The translations under genes and the position numbers were made by a program. Under the pieces are notes generated by a model that ran no database searches, had not been told where the DNA came from, and saw only the letters and a list, made by a program, of their open reading frames with translations. This document shows, piece by piece, positions 33,054 through 41,498 of a stretch of DNA of 64,000 nucleotides (the stretch's first letter is position 1; the number at the start of each line of letters is the position of its first letter). The stretch is from positions 1 through 64,000 of the forward strand of contig NZ_JAAITA010000004.1 of assembly GCF_013304445.1 (NCBI RefSeq). Direction: 5' to 3'. Source of the DNA: Blautia hansenii. GTDB lineage: Bacteria > Bacillota > Clostridia > Lachnospirales > Lachnospiraceae.

Positions 33054-33127
33054 TTTGACTGAGTCCTCTCTTTCTTCGATAATTTACTCCACTTTCGTTC
33101 AGGCTTACACCTGCATGAATCAATCAT
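33050..33127 (-). CDS. Leader peptide coupled to the surface protein gene (25 aa)
   Basis: MIDSCRCKPERKWSKLSKKE and five more residues, very basic. GGGAGGTGG lies five bases before the ATG, and the TGA stop overlaps the ATG of the adhesin gene as ATGA. The adhesin itself has a weaker, more distant ribosome site, so translational coupling is likely. Confidence 0.55.
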   Translation of the reverse strand: MIDSCRCKPERKWSKLSKKERTQSK

Positions 33128-33184
33128 AGAAACCACCTCCCTTGTGTCTTGGATTGACTTTTAAATAAAAACAGGATTGAGCTA

Positions 33185-33334
33185 TTAAGCCGCAAGAGGT
33201 AATTCGTAATCATTCCTGCCAAGGGTGCCTCTCATCCATTGCCCTTCACGTTGCCACCGAATACCCGCCGCCAGATGCGTAGCTGGGAAATTCAGGTATC
33301 CTCTTGCTGCTGATATGAAATTGTCAAGGTTCAC
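33185..33334 (-). CDS. Conserved-looking small ORF, possible gene remnant (49 aa)
   Basis: The frame reads FISAARGYLNFPATHLAAGI followed by RWQREGQWMRGTLGRND and a short end, a sequence with clear coding character and higher GC than its flanks. No ATG or ribosome site is present; GTG at 33334 is the only plausible start and the frame is open to 33361. It could be the tail of a lost gene, a GTG-started gene, or a conserved RNA that happens to be open. It lies between sigma-like regulators and the adhesin leader. Otherwise 33128-33460 holds nothing recognisable. Confidence 0.35.
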   Translation of the reverse strand: MNLDNFISAARGYLNFPATHLAAGIRWQREGQWMRGTLGRNDYELPLAA

Positions 33335-33460
33335 TTTTAGGAGGGAATTTATTGTTTTGAATTAAAATAGACATTTGCCCCTCCACTAACCGCATGTGTG
33401 AAAGGGCAAAAATTAACCTGTTTGAAATTTTTTTAGAAAATTTTTTGAAACAGCAAAAAC

Positions 33461-33883
33461 TTACAAAGTTTCCAGCCTGTCTTTTAGTTTCTGCAATACT
33501 TTGTTTTTCCTGTTTCTGATTGTCTTTGTACAACACCCGAAATACTGTGCTGTTTTTTTAACTGTGTACTCTTCAAAAAATAATAGTCTTATCAATTCCA
33601 TTTCTTCTTCAGACAAATATTTCAGTGCTTCCTGCAGCTCTTGTATTTCTGACACCCTGATGACTATTTCTTCTGGTGATAATATATGCAAATAACTGTT
33701 GTAACTCGTTTCTCCTACTTTTTCTATTCCGCATACACCATTTTTCTGCATTTTTTCAAGCTGGTATCTTTCTTTTCTTCTTGACTGGTACCATGCCAGA
33801 TATACGTCTCTGGTAACTTCTACGAGAGTTTCATTTACACGCAGCACATACCGTTGTCTTTCCTTTGGTTTTTTACCACGCAT
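33461..33883 (-). CDS. Sigma-70 region 4-like regulator (140 aa)
   Basis: C-terminal half has a sigma region 4 helix-turn-helix: LSEEEMELIRLLFFEEYTVK then TAQYFGCCTKTIRNRKNKVLQKLK. N-terminal half is basic and includes VYLAWYQSRRKERY. No region 2 is present, so it is not a full sigma factor; such short proteins are standard regulators in Firmicutes conjugative elements. It is only 3 bp from the next regulator gene and probably co-transcribed. Confidence 0.8.
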   Translation of the reverse strand: MRGKKPKERQRYVLRVNETLVEVTRDVYLAWYQSRRKERYQLEKMQKNGVCGIEKVGETSYNSYLHILSPEEIVIRVSEIQELQEALKYLSEEEMELIRLLFFEEYTVKKTAQYFGCCTKTIRNRKNKVLQKLKDRLETL

Positions 33884-33886
33884 CTT

Positions 33887-34522
33887 TTATTCTCCCTTCT
33901 GAAGCACTCCGGTCAGTCTGCCTGCATTTCTTCTCATTTTCTGCTTTGCCTGTGAAATACATTTTGATACTGCCGGTTCTGTAATTCCAAACACCCGTGA
34001 CACTTCTCTTTGTGTCCGTTGCTGAAAATAAATTTGATGGATCACCTGTCTCTGCCGGTCAGTCAGCAGATCCATGAATTCTCCAATAGCTTCTTCTATA
34101 ATCAGTTTTTCAAGTACATTCTGCCTTTTATCCACCAATTCGCACCAGCCTTCTGAAATATGGCTGTATGAAATGCAATTATTATGTTCTCGTACCTCCC
34201 TGTTCCTGCACAGCCGATCTTCACCTTCTAATATCAACCGCACATACCAGGGCTGATTATCAAAAAAATCTTCCTTAACAACTGTTATTTTTCTTCCTGC
34301 TTCATATACATAATCTCGACAGGTAAATAAAGGAAAAACCGTTCCATAATCACCTGCACAATAGAAAACATATCCTGTCTGATACGCAATAATTTCCGCA
34401 CCATCTATCAGTCTATGCTTTACAACTGCCACATCGTTTTCTCTCAAATACCTGGCGGACGGAACCTTTCTTTTTTCTTTCCTGTTACCTACAACCTGTT
34501 TCAATTCCTGCAATGTCAGCAT
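33887..34522 (-). CDS. Sigma factor-like regulator (211 aa)
   Basis: Residues about 140-205 form a sigma region 4-like helix-turn-helix (LLTDRQRQVIHQIYFQQRTQ; SRVFGITEPAVSKCISQAKQ). The N-terminal part has LKQVVGNRKEKRKVPSARYL and no recognised domain. Start at 34522 is supported by AAAGGTGG five bases upstream; the earlier codon at 34549 is not. Likely controls ICE-L genes together with its neighbour. Confidence 0.75.
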   Translation of the reverse strand: MLTLQELKQVVGNRKEKRKVPSARYLRENDVAVVKHRLIDGAEIIAYQTGYVFYCAGDYGTVFPLFTCRDYVYEAGRKITVVKEDFFDNQPWYVRLILEGEDRLCRNREVREHNNCISYSHISEGWCELVDKRQNVLEKLIIEEAIGEFMDLLTDRQRQVIHQIYFQQRTQREVSRVFGITEPAVSKCISQAKQKMRRNAGRLTGVLQKGE

Positions 34523-34597
34523 AATTACCACCTTTCTGCCTACTGGCAACAGGAGCCCATCAGCAGAAAGGATAGGATTATTACTGATTTACTGGCA

Positions 34598-34671
34598 AAA
34601 GGGCAGTAAAAAACAGCTTCCGGCACACCCGTTTTTTTTAACGAGAGCCTGAAACTTCCTTACTGCCCTTT
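34598..34671. terminator. Long inverted repeat between regulator genes
   Basis: aaagggcagtaa (34598-34609) and ttactgcccttt (34660-34671) pair perfectly over 12 bp, with smaller pairing inside and T-rich loop sequence. Acts as terminator or attenuator between the 49-residue protein gene and the sigma-like gene. Confidence 0.5.
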
Positions 34672-34691
34672 CTGCTAATTTACAGCATCCT

Positions 34692-34841
34692 CTATTTTAT
34701 TTTCCGTCTGATGTCCCGGTCAGACTTCTTTGCATTTCTTTCCGTTTTTATGTTCTTTTCATTTTCCATCAAAACAGAATAGTCTCCCATTGCATCATAG
34801 GGACACTGCTTCCGATAGATTAAATTTTCTTGTCTGGTCAT
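34692..34841 (-). CDS. Small basic protein (49 aa)
   Basis: MTRQENLIYRKQCPYDAMGD then SVLMENEKNIKTERNAKKSD and a basic end. GGGAG lies nine bases upstream of the ATG. Codon use and position within the ICE-L regulatory cluster argue for a real gene. Function unknown. Confidence 0.6.
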   Translation of the reverse strand: MTRQENLIYRKQCPYDAMGDYSVLMENEKNIKTERNAKKSDRDIRRKIK

Positions 34842-34921
34842 CAATCCTGTCTCCCTTCCTTGTTTCTGTCTCTTTCTCTCTGTTTGCTATTTTAACAGCA
34901 CAAAAAACTATTATCCTTAGC

Positions 34922-34972
34922 ATATATGGGGAGTTTTTTTGTTTTACACCCCATATATGGTGAAATTTCACC
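34922..34972. terminator. Inverted repeats at the end of the XRE gene
   Basis: atatatgggg/ccccatatat (34922-34931, 34949-34958) brackets a T-rich loop, and the palindrome ggtgaaatttcacc (34959-34972) overlaps the XRE stop codon. Probably a bidirectional terminator. Confidence 0.5.
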
Positions 34973-35324
34973 TGTACTCATTAAAACTGTCTATCAGCGA
35001 ATCTATTGTCTGCATAATAATTTTCTGCTCTTTCCATTCCATCTTCTGAATACGATAAAATACTTCCTCAAACTGCTTTCTTTTTTCTGCATCGTCCCCC
35101 TCTTTTCCCATCAGGATATTGGCATCTGTTTCCAGGATCTCAATCATCTTCCTGAAAATCTCAACAGACATTGCCGTTTGCCCTCCTTCTATCCTGCTGA
35201 CCGTATTGACACTGATACCTGCTTTTTCCGCAAAAGATTCCTGTGACAACTTCATTTCCTGCCTGCGTTTTCTGATCCGTTCTCCCAATTCAATAAGTTC
35301 TGTGGAAATTGCACGATTGCTCAA
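34968..35324 (-). CDS. XRE-family regulator (118 aa)
   Basis: N-terminal Cro/CI helix-turn-helix (residues about 8-65) with RRQEMKLSQESFAEKAGISV and TVSRIEGGQTAMSVEIFRKM, followed by a helical dimerisation tail. Start codon is TTG after AAAGGAG. A CGACA-N3-TGTCG palindrome lies about 40 bp upstream and fits a self-regulating repressor. Likely the master repressor of ICE-L maintenance or transfer genes. Confidence 0.87.
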   Translation of the reverse strand: MSNRAISTELIELGERIRKRRQEMKLSQESFAEKAGISVNTVSRIEGGQTAMSVEIFRKMIEILETDANILMGKEGDDAEKRKQFEEVFYRIQKMEWKEQKIIMQTIDSLIDSFNEYR

Positions 35325-35361
35325 TACGGTGTCTCCTTTCCTGCAATTTATCCCAGCTTTA

Positions 35362-35374
35362 CGACATTGTGTCG
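35362..35374. promoter_or_regulatory. Palindromic operator upstream of the XRE gene
   Basis: cgaca-ttg-tgtcg, a perfect 5-bp inverted repeat spaced by three bases, 38 bp upstream of the TTG start. Typical size for a CI-like dimer site. Confidence 0.55.
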
Positions 35375-35390
35375 CAAAGTTTCCAGAAAA

Positions 35391-35420
35391 AAAGCAGCTA
35401 ATTTTGTCTTAGCTGCTTTT
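35391..35420 (-). terminator. Strong intrinsic terminator of the repA operon
   Basis: AAAGCAGCTAA/TTAGCTGCTTT stem with an 8-nt loop and T-runs on both strands; closes the operon that ends with the small membrane protein gene. Confidence 0.8.
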
Positions 35421-35433
35421 CAAAAGATCTATT

Positions 35434-35763
35434 TCATTTTATTCTCGGTATTTTATGTATTCCTGTAATAACTGTGAGCAGGAAAACACTAAGATAAATG
35501 ATTGCCTGTCCAATCATTGCCAGCAATACGACACTTCCTATCAATCCTCCGATCAGAAAATTCATTGTCCATACTGCCAGTGTTCCTCCAAGATCAAAAC
35601 CTCTTGGAACCATCCAGACACACATTTTTCCAATTCCGAATGGTATCCCCATCAGAAGCAACAGCAATAAATAATTGCACTTCCCATCCTGGATACAAAG
35701 TGGTCTCAGCATTGCAAACAATACAGCAATCATCAGTACTGGCACAACAACTTTTTTTATCAT
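35434..35763 (-). CDS. Small polytopic membrane protein (109 aa)
   Basis: Three to four hydrophobic segments (about 5-20, 27-47, 58-80, 82-102) with a positively charged end GIHKIPRIK. The start MIKKVVVP is favoured because AAAGGAAC is about ten bases upstream. It follows repA by 15 bp in the same operon. No family recognised. Confidence 0.6.
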   Translation of the reverse strand: MIKKVVVPVLMIAVLFAMLRPLCIQDGKCNYLLLLLLMGIPFGIGKMCVWMVPRGFDLGGTLAVWTMNFLIGGLIGSVVLLAMIGQAIIYLSVFLLTVITGIHKIPRIK

Positions 35764-35778
35764 ATTTCTCATGTTCCT

Positions 35779-36957
35779 TTATCCTCCATACATATCGTGA
35801 TTAACCTCTGCCTGATAATAGCTGTTTATCGTTGCCGGGGCATTATACAGGGCAGTCAGAAGATATGCTTTAATGTTTCCAACCTTGGTCGTATTTCGGT
35901 TCAGGCAAAACAGCACATATTCGATATGTGAATAATTCAGCTTCATAAACCTGTTTTTCACCAAAGCAACTGGCTTTTCTGTCCCTGCGATTCGAATCAT
36001 ACTATCCTCCGGCATCATCATAACTTCAATCATCAGTTCTACCAGTTCATCCACATCTTCTTTGGCATGATATTGATAATCTATGTTTTCATGAATCACT
36101 TCACGATATGCCCGCATCTCCTCCATCACATCTCTTTTCTTTTTCAGATTACCTGATGATATGATTGGATAGGATTGATTTATCTCAGTTTCACTAATAT
36201 CAGTCTTGTTAATATCAGTATTATTAGATTGTGATTTCGGATATTCTGGTTTTGTGATTTCCACTATTCTTGAATGATGATTTTCACAATTTTGGAATTG
36301 TGATTCTGGAAATTCTTGATTTGTGGTTTTCATCATTCCTGAATTGTGATTTTCACCATTCTGTAATTGTGATTCCACACAATCCTGAATTGTGGATTTC
36401 ACTACTCCTGAATGATGATTTTCACAATTCAGAAAAGTGCCTGTTTTTTCCCTATTCTCAGCTTCTGATTGCAGATTTGCACATTCTTCATGGTTTCCCT
36501 GCTCAGATTGCAGATCTGCACATTTTCTATGATTTTTCTGCTCTGATTGCAAATCTGCACAGCTATCCATCGGCTTTTGGTCTGGCACTTCTCTGAGCAT
36601 AAAATTTTTCACATAAATAACATTAGGCTTTCCCAGTCCCAGACGTTTCTTTTCAATCAGTCCAATCCCATTATTACTGTCCAGCTCTTTTACCAGCTTC
36701 ACTGCCTTTTGGGTTCCACAGTTCATCAGCTCTGCAATTTCTTCCACCGTGAAAATAATATATACTCTGTCCTCTGAATCCAGCCATCGGTTCTTAATGC
36801 TCAGGCTCATACGGTCCAGCATCAGACCGTATAATACCTTTGCTTCACAAGAAAGAGCTTTAAAGCATGGTTCTGTAAACAGCACTTTCGGGACACGATA
36901 AAAGCTATATTGTTCCGCTTCCATTCCCGTAAAATAATCAAACTGTATCTTCTGCAT
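35779..36957 (-). CDS. repA: RepA-type replication initiator (ICE-L)
   Basis: A 392-residue protein with an N-terminal RepA_N winged-helix domain (about 15-125: VPKVLFTEPCFKALSCEAKV; IFTVEEIAELMNCGTQKAVK). The middle (about 135-240) is a low-complexity region with repeated units such as CADLQSEQ and CENHHSG, and the C-terminus is a helical DUF6017-like domain. Such proteins start replication of ICEs and plasmids. The start overlaps the end of parB, making a parA-parB-repA operon. Confidence 0.87.
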   Translation of the reverse strand: MQKIQFDYFTGMEAEQYSFYRVPKVLFTEPCFKALSCEAKVLYGLMLDRMSLSIKNRWLDSEDRVYIIFTVEEIAELMNCGTQKAVKLVKELDSNNGIGLIEKKRLGLGKPNVIYVKNFMLREVPDQKPMDSCADLQSEQKNHRKCADLQSEQGNHEECANLQSEAENREKTGTFLNCENHHSGVVKSTIQDCVESQLQNGENHNSGMMKTTNQEFPESQFQNCENHHSRIVEITKPEYPKSQSNNTDINKTDISETEINQSYPIISSGNLKKKRDVMEEMRAYREVIHENIDYQYHAKEDVDELVELMIEVMMMPEDSMIRIAGTEKPVALVKNRFMKLNYSHIEYVLFCLNRNTTKVGNIKAYLLTALYNAPATINSYYQAEVNHDMYGG

Positions 36958-37843
36958 CTGCTACTCCTTCTCTGTTTTGTTTCCATTTATCCAAAAGCAT
37001 AAAAATAACTTCTTCTATCTGTTCTTTAGAATATGTCTCTGGAAAATAATTGCCGATTTTTTTTGCCGGAATGGTTACATTGATTTTACTGTTTTCTTTT
37101 TTCAATAAAATGGCATAGATATAACCCTGATTTAATTTTCCATTTGCACTGCATTCCTTTAATTGTTCTGCCTGTTGTTTTGTCGGAAAGATATTACTGT
37201 TGACAATTCCTTCCAGAAGCCATTCCTGTTCCTGTGGTTTCAGATAAGACAATTTTTCTCCCACTATCATAGGGATTTTATTATCGTCCACATATTCCAA
37301 TAATCCATCTGATAATGAAGCCAGACGGATATATCTCTGCACAGTTCTTCCACTGTCCCCGGCTGTTTCACCAACCATATCTGCCGTATATTTTTCACCT
37401 TTACTTCCCTGGTGCTTCATAGCATCATATTTCATCTTATAGGCATGGGCCTTTTCACTTGGCAGAATATTTTCACGCTGAATGTTGGAATCGACCATAA
37501 TTATGACAGCTTCATCATCTGTATAGTTTCGGACAAGGACCGGCATAGTTGTTTTGCCACACAGTTCACAGCCTCTTTTTCTCCTGTGACCTGAAATCAG
37601 TTCATATCCACCTTCTGATCGGGGTCTTACCAGAGCAGGATTTAAAACACCGTAGTTTTTAATACTCTCTACTGTCTCAGCCATTTTTTCATCATCGCTT
37701 ACATGAAATGGATGATTTTTGAAAGGATAGAGCTTTTCCAGTTCTATTTCCACAACCTGGTTCATGCTCTTTTCCGGTGTTTCTTCTAATCCCAGTAATT
37801 TATCATAAGAGGTGAGCTGAATATCTTTTTTCGGTCTACGCAT
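36938..37843 (-). CDS. parB: ParB-type partition protein
   Basis: A 301-residue ParB. N-terminal nuclease-like domain (about 30-120) with KNYGVLNPALVRPR, GHRRKRGCEL and NIQRENILPSEKAHAYKMKY, then the central helix-turn-helix (SGRTVQRYIRLASL) and a C-terminal dimerisation part. Binds centromere-like parS sites; no parS was identified. Works with the adjacent ParA to segregate the excised element. Starts within the last codons of parA. Confidence 0.9.
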   Translation of the reverse strand: MRRPKKDIQLTSYDKLLGLEETPEKSMNQVVEIELEKLYPFKNHPFHVSDDEKMAETVESIKNYGVLNPALVRPRSEGGYELISGHRRKRGCELCGKTTMPVLVRNYTDDEAVIIMVDSNIQRENILPSEKAHAYKMKYDAMKHQGSKGEKYTADMVGETAGDSGRTVQRYIRLASLSDGLLEYVDDNKIPMIVGEKLSYLKPQEQEWLLEGIVNSNIFPTKQQAEQLKECSANGKLNQGYIYAILLKKENSKINVTIPAKKIGNYFPETYSKEQIEEVIFMLLDKWKQNREGVADAEDTV

Positions 37844-38612
37844 GTTTCAACACCTCCTGAACCAATTCCAGATAGCTGTCTGCCCCCTTGCTTTTTCCAT
37901 CATAGGCAAAGATACTTACACCCTCCGATGCTGTTTCTGCAAGGCTTTCTGTTCTCGGAATCGTCTGCTCAAAAATCTTAATGTCATCTCCATATGTAGT
38001 TTTAATCGCCTGTTTGTTTCTCTTTGCATTATTGTAACGGCAATTATCCATTGTGAATAAAATGCCTTCTATCTGTAAATCTGGATTGAACCTCTGATGG
38101 ATTCCCTTAACTACTTTCAGTAATTCCATGAGTCCATCTGCCGCATAATATTGTGGCTGCACCGGAATCAGAACACTGTTCGCTGCACTCAGAGCATTGA
38201 TGGTCAGCATTCCCAGGGATGGCATACAGTCAATCAGAATATAATCATACTCGTCCTTCAGCAGTTCCAGATACTCTTTCAGCACCTTTTCTCTGTCCTC
38301 TACTGTAAATAAGGACATATCCATTCCAGCAAGCAATTTATTGGACGGAATCAGGTCAACCCCTTCTTCATGGTGAAGAATTGCTTCTTTTGGATCAAAT
38401 TCCAGTCCCATGATGATATTTTCCATCATGCTCTTTAATGTTACCTTGAGATTTTTAGGGAATCCCAATCCCATTGTCAAGTGCCCCTGTGGATCAGCAT
38501 CTACCAGGACTACTTTTTTCCCTGACTTCACCAGTCCGGCTCCCAGATTGATTGTTGTCGTTGTTTTGGCTACTCCGCCTTTCTGATTTGCAATAGCAAT
38601 TACTTTACACAT
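37836..38612 (-). CDS. parA: ParA/Soj-type partition ATPase
   Basis: A 258-residue Walker-type ATPase with deviant Walker A NQKGGVAKTTTTINLGAGL (signature and invoked Lys), Walker A' VLVDADPQGHLTMGLG, and Walker B YILIDCMPSLGML. GGAGG precedes the ATG. First gene of the partition-replication operon of ICE-L. Confidence 0.95.
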   Translation of the reverse strand: MCKVIAIANQKGGVAKTTTTINLGAGLVKSGKKVVLVDADPQGHLTMGLGFPKNLKVTLKSMMENIIMGLEFDPKEAILHHEEGVDLIPSNKLLAGMDMSLFTVEDREKVLKEYLELLKDEYDYILIDCMPSLGMLTINALSAANSVLIPVQPQYYAADGLMELLKVVKGIHQRFNPDLQIEGILFTMDNCRYNNAKRNKQAIKTTYGDDIKIFEQTIPRTESLAETASEGVSIFAYDGKSKGADSYLELVQEVLKHA

Positions 38613-38627
38613 ATACTTTCCTCCGAT

Positions 38628-38792
38628 TTACTCTTTTTCTTCTACTTCAACATAAATACGAAAATATTTGCTTGTTCCTTTGTTCGCATAAGCATCCGAT
38701 ACTTCCAGAACATCCAATTCTTTATGCTTTTCCAAAATACGACGGAACCATTGAATATCCTTTAAAGTACCCTGTAATCTAATTTTCAGCAT
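38628..38792 (-). CDS. DUF3970-like small protein (54 aa)
   Basis: MLKIRLQGTLKDIQWFRRIL then a short strand-rich end FRIYVEVEEKE, resembling DUF3970. GGGAGG lies upstream of ATG 38792, which is inside the last codons of the DUF6075 gene. Common companion of parA in Firmicutes conjugative elements. Function unknown. Confidence 0.65.
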   Translation of the reverse strand: MLKIRLQGTLKDIQWFRRILEKHKELDVLEVSDAYANKGTSKYFRIYVEVEEKE

Positions 38793-39246
38793 ACATATCC
38801 TCCCAGTCTTTGTAAAAACAATACTCTGGATAACGGATTTTAATGGCTTCCCAAAAATACCGGGCATATCCGCAACAAAACAGATCTTCTACGGTATAAT
38901 ACTGACACTCTTTTAACTGATCTTCCTCTGCTTCATAATCTCCGACACTTGGTGTCCCATTGCAGTAAAGATTAAATGCCATGCGGACGATCCGTAAACT
39001 TCCACTGGTCTGCCAACCTTCCTGCAGGGATTCCGTTTTTACACATCCAGTTTTAAAATTATAGATTTTATTCACATTTTCTCTTGTGTCTCTGTCGATA
39101 CCCAGGCAATAAACCAGAGCCTGATGGTAGACATCCTGATATCTGCATTTTTCCAGATATTCCATATAAAATTTTTCGTGTTCCTTGCTCTTGAAAGTAA
39201 TTGTGCGAGAATTGCTATTCTCTGCTCTTAACGCTGTGTTTGTCAT
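38779..39246 (-). CDS. DUF6075 family protein (ICE-L)
   Basis: A 155-residue protein with ITFKSKEHEKFYMEYLEKCR, DVYHQALVYCLGIDRDTREN, and YTVEDLFCCGYARYFWEAIK near the end. The same family occurs in ICE-R at 52716-53120, sharing the pattern MFNFKTDCI/IYNFKTGCV and GGWQTSG/EGWQTSG. Function unknown; conserved in Tn1549-like elements. It is the most upstream ICE-L gene and lies directly next to the ICE-R end. Confidence 0.8.
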   Translation of the reverse strand: MTNTALRAENSNSRTITFKSKEHEKFYMEYLEKCRYQDVYHQALVYCLGIDRDTRENVNKIYNFKTGCVKTESLQEGWQTSGSLRIVRMAFNLYCNGTPSVGDYEAEEDQLKECQYYTVEDLFCCGYARYFWEAIKIRYPEYCFYKDWEDMYAEN

Positions 39247-39311
39247 TTTTTATTTTCCTCCTAAATTTTAATAAAAAAGACACCCCATTTCTGGAATGCC
39301 CCATAAAAAAT

Positions 39312-39340
39312 AGGGACACCCGCTTTTAACAAGTATCCCT
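39312..39340 (-). terminator. Terminator of the ICE-R recombinase gene
   Basis: AGGGATAC/GTGTCCCT stem with a 13-nt loop followed by ATTTTTTA on the minus strand, about 30 bp after the recombinase stop. Confidence 0.7.
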
Positions 39341-39367
39341 ATAATCTATCAATGATCTGATAGCTCT

Positions 39368-41305
39368 CTATTCATTTTCATATTCAAGATTCTTTGTGTT
39401 CCCCGTCCCGAGGTCTAACGCAACAACAACGGTTACTTTCTTCACAAGGCTCTTTTCTTTGTGATTTTCACCTATTTTTTTGAAACTGAAAAACTCCACA
39501 AAGTGCGTAAATTCAAGGATTTCTACATATTTTTCCTTTGTAGCAACACCACAGTCTCGACATGTGTCGGAGCTACTATGTAAACACAATTCTCTGACCT
39601 CGTTACTTGTATAGGAACACAATTCTGCGTCCTTATGTACAGCCGCAGCGTTTTTACGCTTTGGCTTAAAATCCTTTGCATTAAGATTTGAGTGGATACC
39701 TGTTTTATACACAAAAGTTATCTTCAAAGGTTCTTCCACTCCTTCATCATTATAACCTCCGATAATTATTCTTTCAACCACACTTTCAAAAACCACTCTG
39801 TCGAAACTCTCCAGTATCTCTCCTGAACTCAAGTTTTTCCGAAATTCCCGCAGCCGTGTTTTTGTGCTTTCCTGATTTTTACCCAATTCAACCAACTGCA
39901 ACTGTTCGTCTTGAAGTTTTTTTAGCTGTTCGGATAATTCCCGATTTTTCTTCTCATAAATATCCCTGTCGATATTATTATCAAGTCTTAAGTCAAGCAG
40001 CTTCTCTTTTCTCCTCTGTAAATCTGCCATTTCTTTTTCAATCTTCGGCAGACGTTTCAAAGAAGTATCATCATTAAGAATGTCCTCAACTTTTTGTAGG
40101 AACACACTCACAACCTCATGTTGGTCGGAACATAAGAGCTGATAACTTTTAACAAAGGCATTCTCAATTACTTCTTCGGGGATGCCTTTACAATGCGGAC
40201 AATTCTTTTTCCCATGCTTTGTAGCTGTCACACAATGCCAGATTGTTTTTGTATATTCAGAACTGCTATGCCAATTCCTTCGAGTTAGAGTGCCGCCGCA
40301 AAAGCCACACTTAATCATACAACTAAAAGCATATTTCCTGCTGAATTTGTTCCGCTTCTGCCCCTCCTGATGCACTCCTCGATTGACATTTCTCTTTGCC
40401 AATATCTTCTGGGCTTCTTCAAATATTTCCTCACTAATAATCGGTTCATGATGGTCACGAATATAAAATTTATCTTCCTCTCCGAAATTTTCCAACCGTC
40501 TTTTTGAAATTGGATCAACAGTAAAGGTTTTGCCCAAAAGCAAATCGCCTTTATATTTCTCATTTTTAATAATGCCGATTACTGTGGACTGTACCCACCG
40601 TGAGCTGCCATACTTGGTTTTATAGCCGAGATTTTCAAGCTCGTTTGCTATAACCGTACAACCTGCACCCTCGATATAGCGATTAAAGATATATCGCACA
40701 ATCTCGGCTTCTTTTTCATTGACCGATATACTCTTTGTTTCTTTGTGATAATCATATCCCAGACAGCCTTGAAAGCCCACAAGTTCTCCACGCTGCATCT
40801 TCATTTTTAAACCCTTTTTGACATTGGAAGATATATTCTCTACCTCCTGCTGAGCAACAGAACTGAGTACCACCAATAGTAACTCGCCGTCCATCGTTAG
40901 GGTATTGATATTTTCATCTTCAAAGAAAACGGCAATCCCTTTTTCTTTCAGCATACGGACATATTTCAGAGTATCCAATGTGTTTCTGGCAAATCTTGAA
41001 ATGGATTTTGTGATGACCATATCAATATCTCCATTCATACAATCGTTAATCATCCTCTGGAAGTCCTCACGCTTCGTTACCTGTGTTCCCGTTATAGCTT
41101 CATCAGCATATATATCGGCTAATGCCCATTCGGGTTTTTTCTTAATCAAATCCGTATAATACATAACCTGTGATTTATAGCTGTTAAGCTGGTCTTCGCT
41201 GTCTGTGCTGACACGGCAATAGGCAGCTACTCTCAATATCTCAACCTTTCTGCCACGCATACGGTTTTCGCTACGGTTTGCCTTGATTACTTGAACATCA
41301 CTCAT
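39368..41305 (-). CDS. Large serine recombinase of ICE-R
   Basis: A 645-residue site-specific recombinase. Resolvase domain (about 22-165) with RVAAYCRVSTDSEDQLNSYK (catalytic Ser), YADEAITGTQVTKREDFQ and SISRFARNT; recombinase domain about 185-290; zinc ribbon MIKCGFCGGTLTRRNW; coiled coil about 430-490. Its divergence from the TnpX-like enzymes of elements A and B shows a separate lineage. It sits at the element end and should excise ICE-R. GGAGG precedes the ATG. The C-terminal 70 residues after DTCRDCGVATK look atypical. Confidence 0.92.
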   Translation of the reverse strand: MSDVQVIKANRSENRMRGRKVEILRVAAYCRVSTDSEDQLNSYKSQVMYYTDLIKKKPEWALADIYADEAITGTQVTKREDFQRMINDCMNGDIDMVITKSISRFARNTLDTLKYVRMLKEKGIAVFFEDENINTLTMDGELLLVVLSSVAQQEVENISSNVKKGLKMKMQRGELVGFQGCLGYDYHKETKSISVNEKEAEIVRYIFNRYIEGAGCTVIANELENLGYKTKYGSSRWVQSTVIGIIKNEKYKGDLLLGKTFTVDPISKRRLENFGEEDKFYIRDHHEPIISEEIFEEAQKILAKRNVNRGVHQEGQKRNKFSRKYAFSCMIKCGFCGGTLTRRNWHSSSEYTKTIWHCVTATKHGKKNCPHCKGIPEEVIENAFVKSYQLLCSDQHEVVSVFLQKVEDILNDDTSLKRLPKIEKEMADLQRRKEKLLDLRLDNNIDRDIYEKKNRELSEQLKKLQDEQLQLVELGKNQESTKTRLREFRKNLSSGEILESFDRVVFESVVERIIIGGYNDEGVEEPLKITFVYKTGIHSNLNAKDFKPKRKNAAAVHKDAELCSYTSNEVRELCLHSSSDTCRDCGVATKEKYVEILEFTHFVEFFSFKKIGENHKEKSLVKKVTVVVALDLGTGNTKNLEYENE

Positions 41306-41339
41306 AAGATTTTACCTCCAAAATATTTATTGATAAGTG

Positions 41340-41498
41340 TCAAGCTGCAAGATTGGAAACGACATTGAAATCACTCATAAGCCGTTTCTTTATGGCTTCG
41401 TACTCATCTACCGTAATTAAACCGTTTTTCTTCAGCTTCTGCAAACATGCAAATTGGATGCTGTAATGTGCAAATTTCTGTCCTTTATTTTGTTCCAT
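41340..41498 (-). CDS. SHOCT-domain small protein (52 aa)
   Basis: [20 protein letters not shown] followed by [20 protein letters not shown], the short C-terminal SHOCT helix pair. It starts within the last codons of mazF (14-bp overlap) and precedes the recombinase by 34 bp. Companion of this recombinase type in ICEs; may modulate recombination. Function not established. Confidence 0.75.
   Translation of the reverse strand: MEQNKGQKFAHYSIQFACLQKLKKNGLITVDEYEAIKKRLMSDFNVVSNLAA

Larger units (their letters stand above)
2856..39300. mobile_element. ICE-L backbone (first conjugative element, interrupted)
   Basis: Tn1549-like backbone genes read in one direction: DUF6075, parA, parB, repA, regulators, Cna-B surface protein, pcfB, virD4, maff2. 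VirB6, PrgI, VirB4 and relaxase genes expected after maff2 are not in the window. Elements A and B are nested in virD4 and element C in maff2. The right limit is set at the terminator of the ICE-R recombinase; no att sites were identified. Confidence 0.7.

Noticed and set aside
36400-36600. Repeated units in the repA middle region as a possible iteron origin
   Set aside because: The repeats are coding and imperfect (CADLQSEQ and CENHHSG units). They might still act as iterons, but nothing in the sequence shows it.
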